From positions 1-6,917 of the forward strand of contig CAJXGK010000096.1 in NCBI GenBank assembly GCA_913053815.1: a stretch of DNA of 6,917 nt. Direction: 5' to 3'. Shown piece after piece: positions 6,785-6,917 of this stretch (its first letter is position 1; each line of letters starts with the position of its first letter). This stretch comes from an uncultured Rhodanobacteraceae bacterium (GTDB lineage Bacteria; Pseudomonadota; Gammaproteobacteria; Xanthomonadales; Rhodanobacteraceae). The notes beneath the pieces are model-generated. The model was not told where the DNA came from. It ran no database searches and saw only the letters and a list, made by a program, of their open reading frames with translations. A program made the translations under genes and the position numbers.

Positions 6785-6793
6785 GCGATTTCC

Positions 6794-6810
6794 TCATCGA
6801 ATAGCGATGA
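6794..6810. repeat. Inverted repeat TCATCG-N5-CGATGA in the hemN promoter
   Basis: Perfect 6-base arms at 6794-6799 and 6805-6810 overlap the downstream edge of the FNR box and cover the -22 to -38 region of the proposed promoter. TAGCGAT also occurs twice as a direct repeat, at 6783-6789 and 6802-6808. This may be an operator for a second regulator, or chance in a short AT-rich promoter. Confidence 0.35.
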
Positions 6811-6820
6811 TCCAGATCAA
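6807..6820 (-). promoter_or_regulatory. FNR box upstream of hemN
   Basis: Read on the hemN coding strand this is TTGATCTGGATCAT, nine of ten conserved positions of TTGAT-N4-ATCAA. Its placement relative to the candidate -10 suits activation by FNR contacting RNA polymerase at -41.5. The FNR-type protein encoded at 3000-3758 has the matching E-x-x-S-R recognition helix. Confidence 0.82.
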
Positions 6821-6861
6821 TGTTTCAGTTATATACTCAAAAACAGAAACCGACAAAAACA

Positions 6862-6887
6862 GTCAGGTATTGCAGGTGAGACCTGAC
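6862..6887. repeat. Inverted repeat GTCAGGT / ACCTGAC near right edge
   Basis: Perfect 7-base arms at 6862-6868 and 6881-6887 are separated by 12 bases. AT-rich sequence (ACTAATTATTTT) follows on the + strand. It could be an operator or leader of a divergent gene that starts beyond the window; an ATG at 6902-6904 is open to the edge, but only five codons are visible and no ribosome site precedes it. A terminator role is less likely, since no + strand gene ends here. Confidence 0.35.
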
Positions 6888-6917
6888 ACTAATTATTTTC
6901 AATGCTGCCTGTAGCGG

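Overview
The window looks like chromosomal DNA from a facultatively anaerobic or denitrifying proteobacterium, beta or gamma class. Three things suggest this: an NnrS C-terminus, a [4Fe-4S]-type FNR regulator, and oxygen-independent HemN with an FNR box upstream. The GAPDH also resembles beta/gamma proteobacterial type I enzymes. The species cannot be named from this sequence. GC content is uneven: lines inside gap reach about 70%, while parts of hemN fall to about 35-40%.

Layout, left to right: the 3' end of nnrS (+), then sirB2 (+), a secreted S1/P1-type nuclease (-), gap (+), fnr (-), an LCAT-like alpha/beta hydrolase (+), hemN (-), and a partial upstream region after hemN. After nnrS-sirB2 the genes alternate strand, so nearly every gene is probably its own transcription unit. 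Convergent pairs (sirB2/nuclease, gap/fnr, hydrolase/hemN) and divergent pairs (nuclease/gap, fnr/hydrolase) follow each other. No tRNA, rRNA, CRISPR, transposase or phage gene was seen.

The functional thread is low-oxygen and nitric-oxide physiology. FNR keeps the cysteines expected to hold an oxygen-labile cluster. HemN makes haem without oxygen and has a well-placed FNR box (TTGATCTGGATCAT on its coding strand) 32 bp from a candidate -10, as in a class II FNR promoter. NnrS is a membrane protein of the NO response, and SirB2 follows it closely. The nuclease, GAPDH and hydrolase have no evident regulatory link to this theme.

I did not find a new multigene system. The points most worth a second look are an FNR whose dimerisation helix has lost its usual hydrophobic residues, related TGGCAG/CTGCCA palindromes on both sides of the nuclease gene, and the arrangement of sites in the hemN promoter.
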